Source: Natrinema gari JCM 14663 | Lineage (GTDB): Archaea > Halobacteriota > Halobacteria > Halobacteriales > Natrialbaceae | NCBI RefSeq assembly: GCF_000337175.1 | Contig: NZ_AOIJ01000060.1 | Span: 1 to 47,449 of the forward strand | DNA: 47,449 bases | Direction of reading: 5' to 3' | In this document: positions 35,284 through 44,395 of the stretch, piece after piece | How positions within the stretch are numbered: position 1 is the first letter of the stretch | Layout: every line of letters begins with the position of its first letter | The notes under the pieces: model-generated | What the model was told of the DNA's origin: nothing | The model's database searches: none | Seen by the model: only the letters and a program-made list of their open reading frames with translations | Program-made: the position numbers and the translations under genes

Positions 35284-35371
35284 AACCGCGAGCGAAGCGA
35301 GCGGCTTTTTGATCGAGAAAAAGGTCGATGCCGCGATGGCGTTTACCGGTCAGCGGTCGTTCAGACACGAC
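35244..35371 (+). repeat. Duplicated 3' end of purH flanking a small hairpin insert
   Basis: Positions 35244-35280 and 35335-35371 are 37-bp direct repeats with three differences. Both encode MAFTGQRSFRHD; the first is followed by TAG, the second by TGA, and the codon differences are all silent. Between them lie 54 bp starting TAGAACCG, the same start as the intergenic repeats, with hairpin CGAGCGAAGCGAGCGG and a T-run (gcggctttttgatc). Confidence 0.8.
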
Positions 35372-35427
35372 TGAGCGAAGCGACGGCGAACCAGACGTTT
35401 CGGCGACACTGACCGACAGCGGCCCAT

Positions 35428-35871
35428 TCAGTGTCCGATCCCTGGGACTCGGATGCGGCCGACCGTTCCGCCCAGCCAGTCGCCGACCCACGCGCCGATC
35501 ATGGCGAGGACGACGGCAAAGCCGACGCTGAGCAGTGTAAACGCGGCCGCGATCACGACGGTGAACGCACGAAACCCCGGCGGCGAGACCATTTCGGTGC
35601 CGATGTACAGCACCATGTCGCCGAACTGCCAGAGGACCGGCACCGCACCGATGATCCCGACGCGAGTCGCGACTCGAGAGCGGTCGGTCGCCCCCGATCC
35701 GTAGAGGTAGCCCGCCAGCAGGCCGGCGTAAAACACCGGTCCGAAATCGATCTCGGTCCCTGTCCGCACGTAGCTTGCGGTCGTAAACGGTAGCGCGGCG
35801 ACGCCGGCGACGAGCGCCACTCGCCACGCGTCGTCTTCGAGCAGGGATCGGAGGACCGGGGTGCGGCTCAC
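35428..35871 (-). CDS. DUF5518-like membrane protein
   Basis: A 147-residue haloarchaeal membrane protein, recalled as DUF5518. It has about four membrane segments: LVAGVAALPFTTASYV, FYAGLLAGYLYG, VGIIGAVPVLWQFGDMVLYI and FTVVIAAAFTLLSVGFAVVL. It ends with a Gly-rich tail (VGDWLGGTVGRIRVPGIGH). The GTG start at 35871 is chosen because a strong TATA box (CTATAAATA read on the plus strand, 35895-35903) is centred 29 bp upstream, predicting a leaderless mRNA. The long open frame upstream is a shadow of the glycerate kinase gene. Function unknown. Confidence 0.75.
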   Translation of the reverse strand: MSRTPVLRSLLEDDAWRVALVAGVAALPFTTASYVRTGTEIDFGPVFYAGLLAGYLYGSGATDRSRVATRVGIIGAVPVLWQFGDMVLYIGTEMVSPPGFRAFTVVIAAAFTLLSVGFAVVLAMIGAWVGDWLGGTVGRIRVPGIGH

Positions 35872-35894
35872 AGTCGTTGCTTGTTTCTGCCGAA

Positions 35895-35903
35895 CTATAA
35901 ATA
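35895..35903 (-). promoter_or_regulatory. TATA box of the DUF5518-like gene
   Basis: TATTTATAG on the minus strand, centred 29 bp upstream of GTG 35871. This spacing supports that GTG as both transcription and translation start region. Confidence 0.65.
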
Positions 35904-36049
35904 CAATCCATCGACACGACTGCCTCATCGTCGATGGCGGCCCATCGGACCGCGAGCGCTCGGTGGCGAGCGGGCCGTCACCGGTCGACCGCACGACGTG
36001 TCGCGGTCGATGCCGCGAAGCTATCAGGGCCGTCCCCGTTCGTGTGACT

Positions 36050-37393
36050 ATGATCGCGAATCGTGATCGCCTCGCCACGAGCGAGGCCCGCGAGATCGCA
36101 CTCGAGTGCGTCGAGGCCGGCATCGAGGCGGGCCATCCCCGAACGGTCGTCCGCGATACCGTCGCGCTCGAGGGTGAGACGCTCCGCATCGCCGACGCGA
36201 CGTACGACCTCCGCGAGTACGACACTCTCGTCGTCGTCGGCGGCGGCAACGCCGCGGCACACGTTGCCGTCGCGCTCGAGGTGATCCTGGGCGATCGAAT
36301 CGACGGCGGCGTCGTCGTCACGGACGATCCCGTCGAGACCGAGCGCGTGACGGTCCGGGAGGGTGACCACCCGATACCGAGCGAGCGCGGCGTCGACGCC
36401 GCAGACGATGTCCTCGCAGCGGCGGCCGCGGCCGACGGGGACACGCTCGTGCTGGCGGCGATCACCGGCGGCGGGAGCGCCCTCCTGCCCGCACCCGCGG
36501 GGGACCTCTCCCTCGACGATCTCCGGACGACCACCGACGCTCTGCTCGCCAGCGGGGCCGACATCGGCGACGTCAATGCGGTCCGCAAGCACCTCTCGGC
36601 GCTGAAGGGCGGTCGACTGGCGCGCCGCGCCGCCCCCGCGACGGTCGCCGCGGTGCTCCTCAGCGATGTCGTCGGGAACGACCCGAGCGTGATCGCGAGC
36701 GGCCCCGTCGCACCCGACACGTCGACGTTCGACGACGCGCTCGCGGTCTGCAAGCGGGACGGGATCGACGCCCCCGTCTCCGTCCAGGCTCGCCTCGAGC
36801 GCGGGGCAGCCGGTGAGATCGCCGAAACGCCCGGCCCCGACGACGCGGCGTTCGAGAGCGTTTCGAATCACATCGTCGCGGATGGCATGACCGCTCTCGA
36901 CGCGGCTCGCGATGCAGCGGCCGAGCGGGGGTACGAGACGATCGTTCTTTCCTCGCGCGTTCGCGGCGAGGCTCGCGACGCGGCCGCGACCCACGTCGCG
37001 ATCGCCGAGGAGGTGCTGGCGACCGGCAGGCCGGTCGCGCCGCCGGCCGTCGTGCTCTCCGGGGGCGAGACGACGGTGACGGTCCGGGGCGACGGGACGG
37101 GCGGCCCGAACCAGGAATTCGCGACGAGCGCGGCGCTCGAACTCGCGGCCGGTGGCGGCGTCGAGGACGGGGGCGAAATCGCGGTCGCTGCGGTCGATAC
37201 CGACGGCAGCGACGGGGCGACCGATGCGGCGGGCGCGCTGGTCGACGGGACGACCGTCGTCGACCCCGACGCGGCGCGCGAAGCCCTCGCGGAAAACGAC
37301 GCCTCTCCGTACCTCGAGTCCCGGGACGGGCTGCTCTGTACCGGCCCCACGGGAACGAACCTGAACGACCTGCGGGTCATCGGTATCGAGTAG
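36050..37393 (+). CDS. Glycerate 2-kinase (MOFRL family)
   Basis: A 447-residue kinase making 2-phosphoglycerate from D-glycerate, used in semi-phosphorylative sugar breakdown or glycerate use. Motifs of the class II glycerate kinase family are VVVGGGNAAAHVAVALE near the N-terminus, the glycine-rich ITGGGSALLPAPAGDLSLDD, VRKHLSALKGGRLA and VLLSDVVGNDPSVIASGP. The C-terminal MOFRL domain has VVLSGGETTVTVRGDGTGGP and AVDTDGSDGATDAAGA. ATG 36050 is chosen because the upstream frame is rich in Arg and Cys and lies over the divergent promoter. Confidence 0.9.
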   Translation: MIANRDRLATSEAREIALECVEAGIEAGHPRTVVRDTVALEGETLRIADATYDLREYDTLVVVGGGNAAAHVAVALEVILGDRIDGGVVVTDDPVETERVTVREGDHPIPSERGVDAADDVLAAAAAADGDTLVLAAITGGGSALLPAPAGDLSLDDLRTTTDALLASGADIGDVNAVRKHLSALKGGRLARRAAPATVAAVLLSDVVGNDPSVIASGPVAPDTSTFDDALAVCKRDGIDAPVSVQARLERGAAGEIAETPGPDDAAFESVSNHIVADGMTALDAARDAAAERGYETIVLSSRVRGEARDAAATHVAIAEEVLATGRPVAPPAVVLSGGETTVTVRGDGTGGPNQEFATSAALELAAGGGVEDGGEIAVAAVDTDGSDGATDAAGALVDGTTVVDPDAAREALAENDASPYLESRDGLLCTGPTGTNLNDLRVIGIE

Positions 37394-37429
37394 CCCGGAC
37401 ACGGCCCGGAACGACTCGAGCCGGCCGAC

Positions 37430-38290
37430 TCACCGCCAGTAGTCTCCGTCGGGCGCGAGCGGGTCGATCACGCGGCAGGCGTTTTTGGAGAAGGCACGGC
37501 GCAGCAGGTCTTCCGAGACATCGAGAGTCAGAATCTCCATGACAGCGACGTTCGGGTGACAGGCGGGTGCGCCGCTCCCGAAGAAGACGCGATCGGGGTG
37601 TTCCATGAGCGCCCGCTCGAGGTGGTCGCGATACCGGACGAAACTCGTCTCGAGATAGCAGTCGTCGTATTCGGCGAGCAGATCGATCATCTCGGTCATG
37701 AGCGACTGATCGAGCGGATAGCCGCCGAAACAGCCGACGACGACGGGAAACGAGCGCTCGAGGAGGACGTCCGCGAGCGTCTCGGGCGGGGCGTCGACGC
37801 CGCCGCGGACGATTACCGGCAGGCCGACATCGTCCAGAGCCGCGAGGACGTCGTCGTCGGGGTAGTCGTCGACGCCGGGGTCGAGGACGAACCCGTGAAA
37901 GCGGTCGTCGTACGCGTACTTCTCGATGTCTTCGGGGGACGTGTGGTAGTCCTCGCGACTGCTGACCGCGTTGCGCAGCCGGCCGGTCGCGTTCCGACCT
38001 GGCGTCTGGGTACCGTTGATTCGGGCGAAGGCGACGAACGGGCGGTCGACGCTCCGTCTGGCGACGCCGTTGTTCGGCGCGAGATAGCTCGTCTCCGCCA
38101 GCGCCGGCGGGAAGACGACCGACCGCGTGATCCCGGCCTGATGCATCTCCCGCTCGAGTCGTTCCGCCGTCATTGGTCGCCCCCCGTGGTCCCCACTGCC
38201 GTCCGTCGGCGGCAGTCGCGTCGAGACGTCGACGACGCGGAACCCGTGTTCCAACTCCAGCATCTTCCGAACCGTTTCGAGTCGATCCAT
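37430..38290 (-). CDS. Amidohydrolase-fold protein lacking metal ligands
   Basis: A 286-residue TIM-barrel protein of the amidohydrolase-2 type, judged from the strand and motif order: RVVDVSTRLPP at strand 1, LPVIVRGG, FPVVVGCFGGYPL, RVFFGSGAP and the C-terminal FSKNACRVI. In active members these read DxHxH, H, GHxGG and SD. Here the positions are Ser23, Arg25, Arg162, Cys187 and Gly240, so every expected metal ligand is replaced. It is intact in frame with normal haloarchaeal composition, so it is probably a conserved non-catalytic or re-purposed protein. It is divergent from the thermosome gene. Confidence 0.7.
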   Translation of the reverse strand: MDRLETVRKMLELEHGFRVVDVSTRLPPTDGSGDHGGRPMTAERLEREMHQAGITRSVVFPPALAETSYLAPNNGVARRSVDRPFVAFARINGTQTPGRNATGRLRNAVSSREDYHTSPEDIEKYAYDDRFHGFVLDPGVDDYPDDDVLAALDDVGLPVIVRGGVDAPPETLADVLLERSFPVVVGCFGGYPLDQSLMTEMIDLLAEYDDCYLETSFVRYRDHLERALMEHPDRVFFGSGAPACHPNVAVMEILTLDVSEDLLRRAFSKNACRVIDPLAPDGDYWR

Positions 38291-38377
38291 ATTTCCCTAC
38301 CGGCTCCGTCGCCGCCCGCCGTGGCGGTCGTTCACATGCGCAATCGCAAGACGGAGCGGCGGTCGGAGGGAAAGAAT

Positions 38378-38385
38378 TATATAGA
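38378..38385 (+). promoter_or_regulatory. TATA box of the thermosome gene
   Basis: TTATATAG, centred about 36 bp upstream of ATG 38418. It predicts a leader of about ten bases containing GTGAGGATC, whose GAGG could act as a Shine-Dalgarno site. Confidence 0.55.
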
Positions 38386-38417
38386 AGTGCTGACGACATG
38401 GTTAGTGAGGATCAACG

Positions 38418-39995
38418 ATGGCACAACAGCGACGCATGGGTGGGCAGCCCATGTTCATCATGAGCGAGGATAGTCAGCGAACGCAGGGTCGCGACGCGCA
38501 GTCGTCGAACATCATGGCCGGCAAGGCCGTGGCTGAGTCGGTACGGACGACGCTCGGACCCCGCGGTATGGACAAGATGCTCGTCGACTCCGGCGGGGAT
38601 GTCGTCATCACAAACGACGGGGCGACCATCCTGAACGAGATGGATATCGAGCATCCCGCGGCACAGATGATCGTCGAGGTCTCCGACTCCCAGGAGGAGG
38701 AAGTCGGCGACGGGACGACCACGGCTGCGGTGCTCGCCGGCAACCTGCTGGGCGAGGCCGAAGACCTCATCGAGCAGGACGTCCATGCGACGACGATCGT
38801 CGAAGGATATCACGAGGCCGCCGGAATCGCCCTCGAGGCGATCGACGAACAGGTCAACGAGGCCGACGTCGACGACGAAATCCTCCGGCAGGTCGCCGAG
38901 TCGAGCATGACTGGCAAGGGCACCGGCGGACTCACCGCCGCGTCGCTGGCGGAGACGGTCGTCGAAGCGATCCGCCACGTCGATACTGACGCGGGCGTCG
39001 CACGCGACAACGTCACCGTCCACACGCAGATCGGAGCCTCGTCGAACGCGACCGAACTCGTCCCCGGAATCGTCGTCGACGAGGAACCCGCACACGACGG
39101 CATGCCGAGCGCGGTCGAGGACGCGTCGATCGCCGTTCTGGACGTCGAACTCGACGTCCGTACGGGCGACGTCGACGCCGAGTACGCCATCGACTCGATC
39201 GACCAGCTCAACGCCGCCATCGACGCCGAGGAGGGCGAACTCGAGGGCTACGCCGAGACCGTCGCCGAGAGCGGTGCCGACGTCGTCTTTACGACCGAAG
39301 ACGTCGCCGACCGCGTCGCCAACGCACTCGCCAACGAGGGCGTCCTCGTCTTCGAGGGACTTGGCGACAGCGACGCCCGGCAGGTCGCCTCCGCGACCGG
39401 CGCACGCCGCGTCGGCGACCTCGACGATCTCGAGGACTCCGACTTCGGCTCGGCCGATCGGATCCACACGGAGACCTACGGCGACGACGACCTCGCGTTC
39501 GTCGAGGGCGGCGCAGCGGCCGAGACGGTCACCGTCTTCGTCCGCGGCGGCACCGAACACATCGTCGACGAACTCGAGCGCGCCATCGGTGACGCGCTCG
39601 ATGTCGTCGCGACGGCGCTGGAATCCGGCGAAGTCGTCCCGGGTGCCGGCGCGACCGAAATCTCGATCGCGGACAAGATCCGCGAGGAAGCCGCCGGTAT
39701 CGAGGGTCGCAAGCAACTCGCCGTGACGGCCTTCGCCGACGCGGTCGATATCGTTCCCCGCACGCTCGCGGCCAACACCGGCCGCGACCCCATCGACGTG
39801 CTCGTGGACCTTCGTGCCGCCCACGACGCCGAGGGCCGGGCCGGCCTGATCACCACGGGTGACGAGGTGACGATCGGCGATCCCTTCGAACACGGCGTCG
39901 TCGACCCTGCCGATGTCAAGCGTGAGGCCATCGAAAGCGCGACCGAGGCCGCCACGATGATCGCTCGCATCGACGACGTCATCGCCGCCGAATAA
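38418..39995 (+). CDS. Thermosome subunit (group II chaperonin)
   Basis: ATP-driven protein-folding chaperonin subunit. The 525-residue protein has the equatorial motifs [39 protein letters not shown] and GDGTT (97-101), the apical domain (about 200-370) and the C-terminal [15 protein letters not shown]. It ends DDVIAAE without the Gly/Met-rich tail of the main haloarchaeal subunits. That length matches the tail-less CCT3-type subunit known in Haloferax (about 524 residues), so it is probably a third, accessory subunit rather than ThsA or ThsB. The TATA box at 38378 and ATG 38418 fix the start. Confidence 0.95.
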   Translation: MAQQRRMGGQPMFIMSEDSQRTQGRDAQSSNIMAGKAVAESVRTTLGPRGMDKMLVDSGGDVVITNDGATILNEMDIEHPAAQMIVEVSDSQEEEVGDGTTTAAVLAGNLLGEAEDLIEQDVHATTIVEGYHEAAGIALEAIDEQVNEADVDDEILRQVAESSMTGKGTGGLTAASLAETVVEAIRHVDTDAGVARDNVTVHTQIGASSNATELVPGIVVDEEPAHDGMPSAVEDASIAVLDVELDVRTGDVDAEYAIDSIDQLNAAIDAEEGELEGYAETVAESGADVVFTTEDVADRVANALANEGVLVFEGLGDSDARQVASATGARRVGDLDDLEDSDFGSADRIHTETYGDDDLAFVEGGAAAETVTVFVRGGTEHIVDELERAIGDALDVVATALESGEVVPGAGATEISIADKIREEAAGIEGRKQLAVTAFADAVDIVPRTLAANTGRDPIDVLVDLRAAHDAEGRAGLITTGDEVTIGDPFEHGVVDPADVKREAIESATEAATMIARIDDVIAAE

Positions 39996-40083
39996 CGTCG
40001 CTGCTCGCAGTTTTCGCTTCAAAACGCCCGCTTTCTTCGAACGCTTTCGTCCCGGTAACCATCATGATTAGCCGATAGTGTTA

Positions 40084-40095
40084 AGTGTTAACACT
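40084..40095. promoter_or_regulatory. Palindromic operator candidate before the HalOD1 gene
   Basis: AGTGTTAACACT is a perfect 12-bp palindrome 18-29 bp upstream of ATG 40113, overlapping the expected TATA position. A further AGTGTTA half-site lies directly before it (40077-40083). Confidence 0.45.
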
Positions 40096-40112
40096 CACCA
40101 GTTAGAAGTATT

Positions 40113-40484
40113 ATGTCCGGTACTGCTCCGCGAGACACACTGACGCCGATCGCCGCCACTGACGGCCGCACCGTCTACTACGACGACGATCGTGGCACCT
40201 ACCACACGTGGTGTGAGGACGGCGCGTACGAGCCGGTGAGTACGGCACTTCTCATGACCGTCTCGTCGGTGCTCGGGATCGAACCGGGCGATCTCGAGGC
40301 GCTCTCCGAGTGCGTCGAACCCGACGCGCTGAACGCCCTTCTCGTTCACTGGCGCGGTGCCGGCTCCCACGCCGGTGGCGGGTCGATCACGTTCACGTTT
40401 TCGCAGTGTGTCGTCACGGTCCGTGCCGATGGCGAACTCGTGATCGATCCGGTCCGGACACACGCCGGTCCGACCGGTGAGTGA
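40113..40484 (+). CDS. HalOD1 output-domain protein
   Basis: A 123-residue stand-alone HalOD1 protein. This haloarchaeal output domain is often attached to receiver or sensor domains. The front (residues 1-40) is a small strand-rich lead-in (VYYDDDRGTYHTWCEDGAYE). The HalOD1 core follows: VSTALLMTVSSVLGIEPGDL, LSECVEPDALNALL, GGSITFTFSQCVVTV and the final strand GELVIDP. The mode of action is not known. ATG 40113 is at the expected distance from the palindromic promoter element. It converges with the SAM hydrolase gene. Confidence 0.8.
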   Translation: MSGTAPRDTLTPIAATDGRTVYYDDDRGTYHTWCEDGAYEPVSTALLMTVSSVLGIEPGDLEALSECVEPDALNALLVHWRGAGSHAGGGSITFTFSQCVVTVRADGELVIDPVRTHAGPTGE

Positions 40485-40523
40485 TTCGGGGTTCCACCGC
40501 CGCGTTTCACCACCACTGAGCCG

Positions 40524-41342
40524 TCATGAGGGCGCTTCGAGGACGACCCGATCGCCGGGCGCGAGGCCGAACGCTTCCTCGCCGCGGCCCCGATTGACGT
40601 CGAGTTCCACGTACCCGTGGCTGCCGACGGTCGCGAGTCGGGCACCCGCGGACACGGCCGCGAAGGTCTCGACGGCCGGAACCGGGTCGCCGTTTACTAG
40701 GACCCGGGTCCGGCCGTCGAGGAACGATCCGGGAACGTTCGTGATCGCATTCCCGAACCCGTCGACAACCATCACCTCGCCGACTGCACGGTGCTCCGCG
40801 AGATCGGCCGTCGGAAGCTCGAGGTCGACCGTGATGGATCCCGACTCGAGACACATGAGCGAGCCGAGCGCATCGCTCTCGGCGTCGTGAACGGCGGCGG
40901 CAGCGGGAGCGAAGATATCCCGACCGTGAAAGGTCTTACTCCGCGGTGAGCGGTGGTCGTTCGACTCCGACGGTATCGTCGGCTCCACAGGACGGAGTTC
41001 GTCCTCGTCGATCACGTACGCCTCGAGTTCGCCGTCGTCGCCGCCCGCGAGTCGCCGCGCCGTGGGGCACAAAACGCCGTTGTCCGGGCCCACGAGCGTG
41101 TGATCGCCGGCACGGAGCACCAGCGCGGCCCGCTCGGTGCCGACGCCGGGATCGATCACGACGAGGTGGGTTGCCGGAGGGAAGTACGGCAACACCTCGC
41201 GAAGCCAGAACGCCGCCGTTCGAACGTCCTGCCGCGGAAAATCGTGCGCGATGTCGACCACTCTAGCAGCCGTCCGCTGTCCCAGTACGCCCTTCATCGC
41301 CGCCGGATACGGCGTGCCGAAGTCGGACGCGAGCGTAATCAT
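40524..41342 (-). CDS. SAM hydroxide adenosyltransferase (DUF62)
   Basis: A 272-residue enzyme that hydrolyses S-adenosylmethionine to adenosine and methionine, in the chlorinase/fluorinase family. Family landmarks are ITLASDFGTPYPAAMKG at the N-terminus, DIAHDFPRQDVRTAAFWL, VVIDPGVGTERAALVLR, the LVGPDNGVL motif and TFHGRDIFAPAAA. These contain the Asp, Arg and His of the water-activating triad. The C-terminal domain follows VDGFGNAITNV. ATG 41342 begins the conserved sequence; nine earlier codons do not fit. It is 83 bp downstream of nadM in the same direction, and SAM and NAD metabolism are plausibly linked there. Confidence 0.9.
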   Translation of the reverse strand: MITLASDFGTPYPAAMKGVLGQRTAARVVDIAHDFPRQDVRTAAFWLREVLPYFPPATHLVVIDPGVGTERAALVLRAGDHTLVGPDNGVLCPTARRLAGGDDGELEAYVIDEDELRPVEPTIPSESNDHRSPRSKTFHGRDIFAPAAAAVHDAESDALGSLMCLESGSITVDLELPTADLAEHRAVGEVMVVDGFGNAITNVPGSFLDGRTRVLVNGDPVPAVETFAAVSAGARLATVGSHGYVELDVNRGRGEEAFGLAPGDRVVLEAPS

Positions 41343-41425
41343 GATCGGCCATACGGCGTGAGCGCCCAAAGACGGCGGGGATTCGGCGGCGGTCGCTCTC
41401 GCTCGTCACCCGGGTTCGTGCTCCG

Positions 41426-41944
41426 TCAGTCCCCGTTCGAGTCCGAGTCGCTGACCATCTGGATGCGCTCGATCCCGTTCATCTCCTCGACGACATCGAC
41501 GACCGGTTCGGGGACGAGCGACTCCCAGTCGCCGCCCGTGATCATCCGCTCGCGGACCTCCGACCCCTCGAGGACCTCGCGGTTGAACATCGGCGACTGG
41601 CGGATCTCGATGTCGGCCTCGCGGAAGAGTTGGATCACGAGCGGATTGTTCGAGTAGGCCACGTCGAAGTCGGGACTCATGCTCTGGACGTGGCTGACCC
41701 ACACCGAGTTGCGTTCGAGGTCCTCGATCGGCACGGCGTAGGTGACGAGATCGAACTCGACGAGCGACTTCGTGATCATCATGATCCGTTCGCCCGCCGT
41801 AAACGGGTTCCGGACGGTATGCGAGTCGTCGGCGCTGCCGATCCCGAGGACGAGTTCGTCGACGTCCGCAGCGATCTGCTCGACCATATTCCGATGGCCG
41901 TTGTGAAAGGGCTGAAAGCGACCGATGTAGAACCCCCGAGTCAT
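41426..41944 (-). CDS. nadM: Nicotinamide-nucleotide adenylyltransferase
   Basis: Makes NAD from NMN and ATP. The 172-residue archaeal NadM has the nucleotidyltransferase motif GFYIGRFQPFHNGH, the SADDSHTVRNPFTAGERIMM segment and a C-terminal helix region (EVLEGSEVRERMITG, where the ISTxxR-type motif is replaced as in archaeal NadM). ATG 41944 sits directly before the conserved RGFYIGRF; a GTG nine bases further up is possible. It is divergent from lonB with a 285-bp gap. Confidence 0.94.
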   Translation of the reverse strand: MTRGFYIGRFQPFHNGHRNMVEQIAADVDELVLGIGSADDSHTVRNPFTAGERIMMITKSLVEFDLVTYAVPIEDLERNSVWVSHVQSMSPDFDVAYSNNPLVIQLFREADIEIRQSPMFNREVLEGSEVRERMITGGDWESLVPEPVVDVVEEMNGIERIQMVSDSDSNGD

Positions 41945-41953
41945 GCCGGTCAC

Positions 41954-42238
41954 TGCACGGGCGCGGCGCTTAAGGGTGGCGAGTTTACCCCAAGCCGAGC
42001 GGTCGCCATCCCAATCGATCCGTGCCGACGTTCCGCCGACCCTGACACTGCTCGACGGGGACTGATCAGGTAACTATATATTCCTTCTCGGGTAATACTG
42101 TATTAAACGAACCGGTCTCATCGGCTGCTTTCCGCTTTCGACCGCTGTTCCGCCCGGTATCACCGACTGACACCATCCTCCGCATGGAGAAAGTATATCA
42201 GTCGCAATCCCTTCGAACCAGATACCGAACAGAGTTCT
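41954..42238. other. Divergent nadM/lonB gap with extra TATA-like boxes
   Basis: About 285 bp. AAGTATATCA (42191-42200) is suitably placed for lonB. A second strong AT element, ACTATATATTCC (42074-42085), lies about 155 bp before lonB and 130 bp before nadM and is followed by the palindrome AATAC-T-GTATT (42094-42104). No open frame was seen. A second lonB promoter, a long nadM leader or a small RNA would each explain it. Confidence 0.4.
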
Positions 42239-44395
42239 ATGAGTAACGATACGAACGTTGACGACCCTCCCGAAGACGCCTCGGACACTGCTTCCGATGG
42301 GACCGACCCCGTCGAGCAGCCCGAGCGTCAGGGAGACCGGTCGCCGCTCGAGGAGGACGGTGACCGTCGCACCGACGTCGACGATCCGATCGACGAGTTC
42401 GAGCCGTCGTCCGACGAGGACGACGACATCGAGACCGTCGAGGACCTCGGGAGTACCGTCGAGGTCGATCCAGGCGTCGAGGTCGACGAGGAGATCGCCG
42501 AGGACGATCTGCTGGGCGGTCTGAAGATCGATTCGACCGAGGACATCGAAGTCCCCGATCGGCTCGTCGATCAGGTCATCGGCCAGGACGAAGCGCGAGA
42601 TATCATTATCAAGGCGGCGAAGCAGCGCCGGCACGTCATGATGATCGGTTCGCCGGGGACCGGCAAATCGATGCTGGCGAAGGCGATGAGCCAACTGCTT
42701 CCGAAGGAGGACCTTCAGGACGTCTTAGTCTATCACAATCCCGACGACGGCAACGAACCGAAGGTTCGAACCGTTCCTGCCGGAAAGGGAGAACAGATCA
42801 TCGACGCCCACAAGGAGGAGGCCCGCAAGCGCAACCAGATGCGCTCGATCCTGATGTGGATCATCATCGCCGTCGTTATCGGCTATACGCTTCTGGCAGG
42901 CGCAGAGCTCCTGCTTGGCATCCTCGCGGCGGGGCTCGTCTGGCTGATCTTCCGCTACACTTCCCGCGGGACCGATGCGATGGTGCCCAACATGATCGTC
43001 AACAACGGCGATCAGCGCGTCGCGCCCTTCGAGGACGCGACCGGTGCCCACGCCGGCGCACTGCTCGGTGACGTCCGCCACGATCCCTTCCAGTCCGGCG
43101 GCATGGAGACGCCGAGCCACGACCGCGTCGAACCGGGCGCGATCCACAAGTCCAACAAGGGCGTGCTGTTCGTCGACGAGATCAACACGCTCGACATCCG
43201 CACCCAGCAGAAGCTGATGACGGCCATCCAGGAAGGCGAGTTCGCCATCACGGGCCAGTCCGAGCGCTCCTCGGGCGCGATGGTCCAGACCGAACCCGTC
43301 CCCTGTGACTTCATCATGGTCGCCGCCGGGAACCTCGACGCCATGGAGAACATGCACCCCGCGCTCCGCAACCGGATCAAAGGGTACGGCTACGAGGTCT
43401 ACATGGACGACACCATCGAGGACACCCCCGAGATGCGGCGCAAGTACGCCCGCTTCATCGCCCAGGAGGTCGAGCGCGACGGCCGCCTGCCTCACTTCAC
43501 CGACGAAGCCGTCGAAGAACTCATCCTCGAGGCGAAACGCCGCTCGGGCCGCAAGAACCACCTCACGCTGCTGTTCCGCAGCCTCGGTGGGCTGGTCCGC
43601 GTCGCGGGCGACATCGCCCGCGCGGAGGATCGCGAGTACACCACCCGTGAGGATGTCTTGCAGGCGAAGAAACGCTCGCGCTCGATCGAGCAACAGCTCG
43701 CCGACGACTACATCGAGCGCCGCAAGGACTACGAGCTGCAGGTCAACGAGGGCGGCGTCGAGGGCCGCGTCAACGGCCTCGCCGTCATGGGCGAGGACTC
43801 GGGCATCATGCTACCGGTCATGGCCGAAATCGCCCCCGCACAGGGCGGCGGGCAGGTCATCGCCACCGGCAAACTGCAGGAGATGGCCGAGGAGTCGGTC
43901 CAGAACGTCTCCGCGATCATCAAGAAGTTCTCCGACGTCGATCTCTCGGAGAAGGACATCCACATCCAGTTCGTCCAGGCCGGCCAACAGGGTGTCGACG
44001 GCGACTCCGCTTCCATCACGGTCGCGACCGCCGTCATCTCGGCACTGGAGAACATCCCCGTCGACCAGTCGGTCGCGATGACCGGCTCGCTGTCGGTGCG
44101 GGGTGACGTCCTCCCGGTCGGTGGGGTCACCCACAAGATCGAGGCCGCCGCCAAGGCGGGCTGTACGAAGGTCATCATCCCTGAAGCGAACGAACAGGAC
44201 GTGATGATCGAAGAGGAGTACGAGGACATGATCGAGATCATCCCCTGTGCGAACATCAGCGAGGTCTTGGACGTCGCCCTGATGGGCGAGCCGAAGAAGG
44301 ACTCGCTGGTCGACCGTCTCAAGTCGATCACCGGGACGGCGTTCGATCAGGGCACCGTCGGCTCCGCCGGCGGGTCGAACCCGAGCCCGCAGTAA
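42239..44395 (+). CDS. lonB: ATP-dependent protease LonB
   Basis: Membrane-anchored archaeal Lon protease for regulated and quality-control proteolysis. The 718-residue protein has a long acidic N-terminus (1-100), Walker A GSPGTGKS (137-144), an insertion with two membrane helices (about 203-240) that anchors the AAA+ domain, Walker B GVLFVDEIN (about 308-316), and a protease domain with the catalytic dyad Ser590 in DGDSAS and Lys633 in GGVTHKIEAA. All key residues are present. The next gene starts on the base after the TAA stop (TAAATG), indicating co-expression. Confidence 0.97.
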   Translation: MSNDTNVDDPPEDASDTASDGTDPVEQPERQGDRSPLEEDGDRRTDVDDPIDEFEPSSDEDDDIETVEDLGSTVEVDPGVEVDEEIAEDDLLGGLKIDSTEDIEVPDRLVDQVIGQDEARDIIIKAAKQRRHVMMIGSPGTGKSMLAKAMSQLLPKEDLQDVLVYHNPDDGNEPKVRTVPAGKGEQIIDAHKEEARKRNQMRSILMWIIIAVVIGYTLLAGAELLLGILAAGLVWLIFRYTSRGTDAMVPNMIVNNGDQRVAPFEDATGAHAGALLGDVRHDPFQSGGMETPSHDRVEPGAIHKSNKGVLFVDEINTLDIRTQQKLMTAIQEGEFAITGQSERSSGAMVQTEPVPCDFIMVAAGNLDAMENMHPALRNRIKGYGYEVYMDDTIEDTPEMRRKYARFIAQEVERDGRLPHFTDEAVEELILEAKRRSGRKNHLTLLFRSLGGLVRVAGDIARAEDREYTTREDVLQAKKRSRSIEQQLADDYIERRKDYELQVNEGGVEGRVNGLAVMGEDSGIMLPVMAEIAPAQGGGQVIATGKLQEMAEESVQNVSAIIKKFSDVDLSEKDIHIQFVQAGQQGVDGDSASITVATAVISALENIPVDQSVAMTGSLSVRGDVLPVGGVTHKIEAAAKAGCTKVIIPEANEQDVMIEEEYEDMIEIIPCANISEVLDVALMGEPKKDSLVDRLKSITGTAFDQGTVGSAGGSNPSPQ

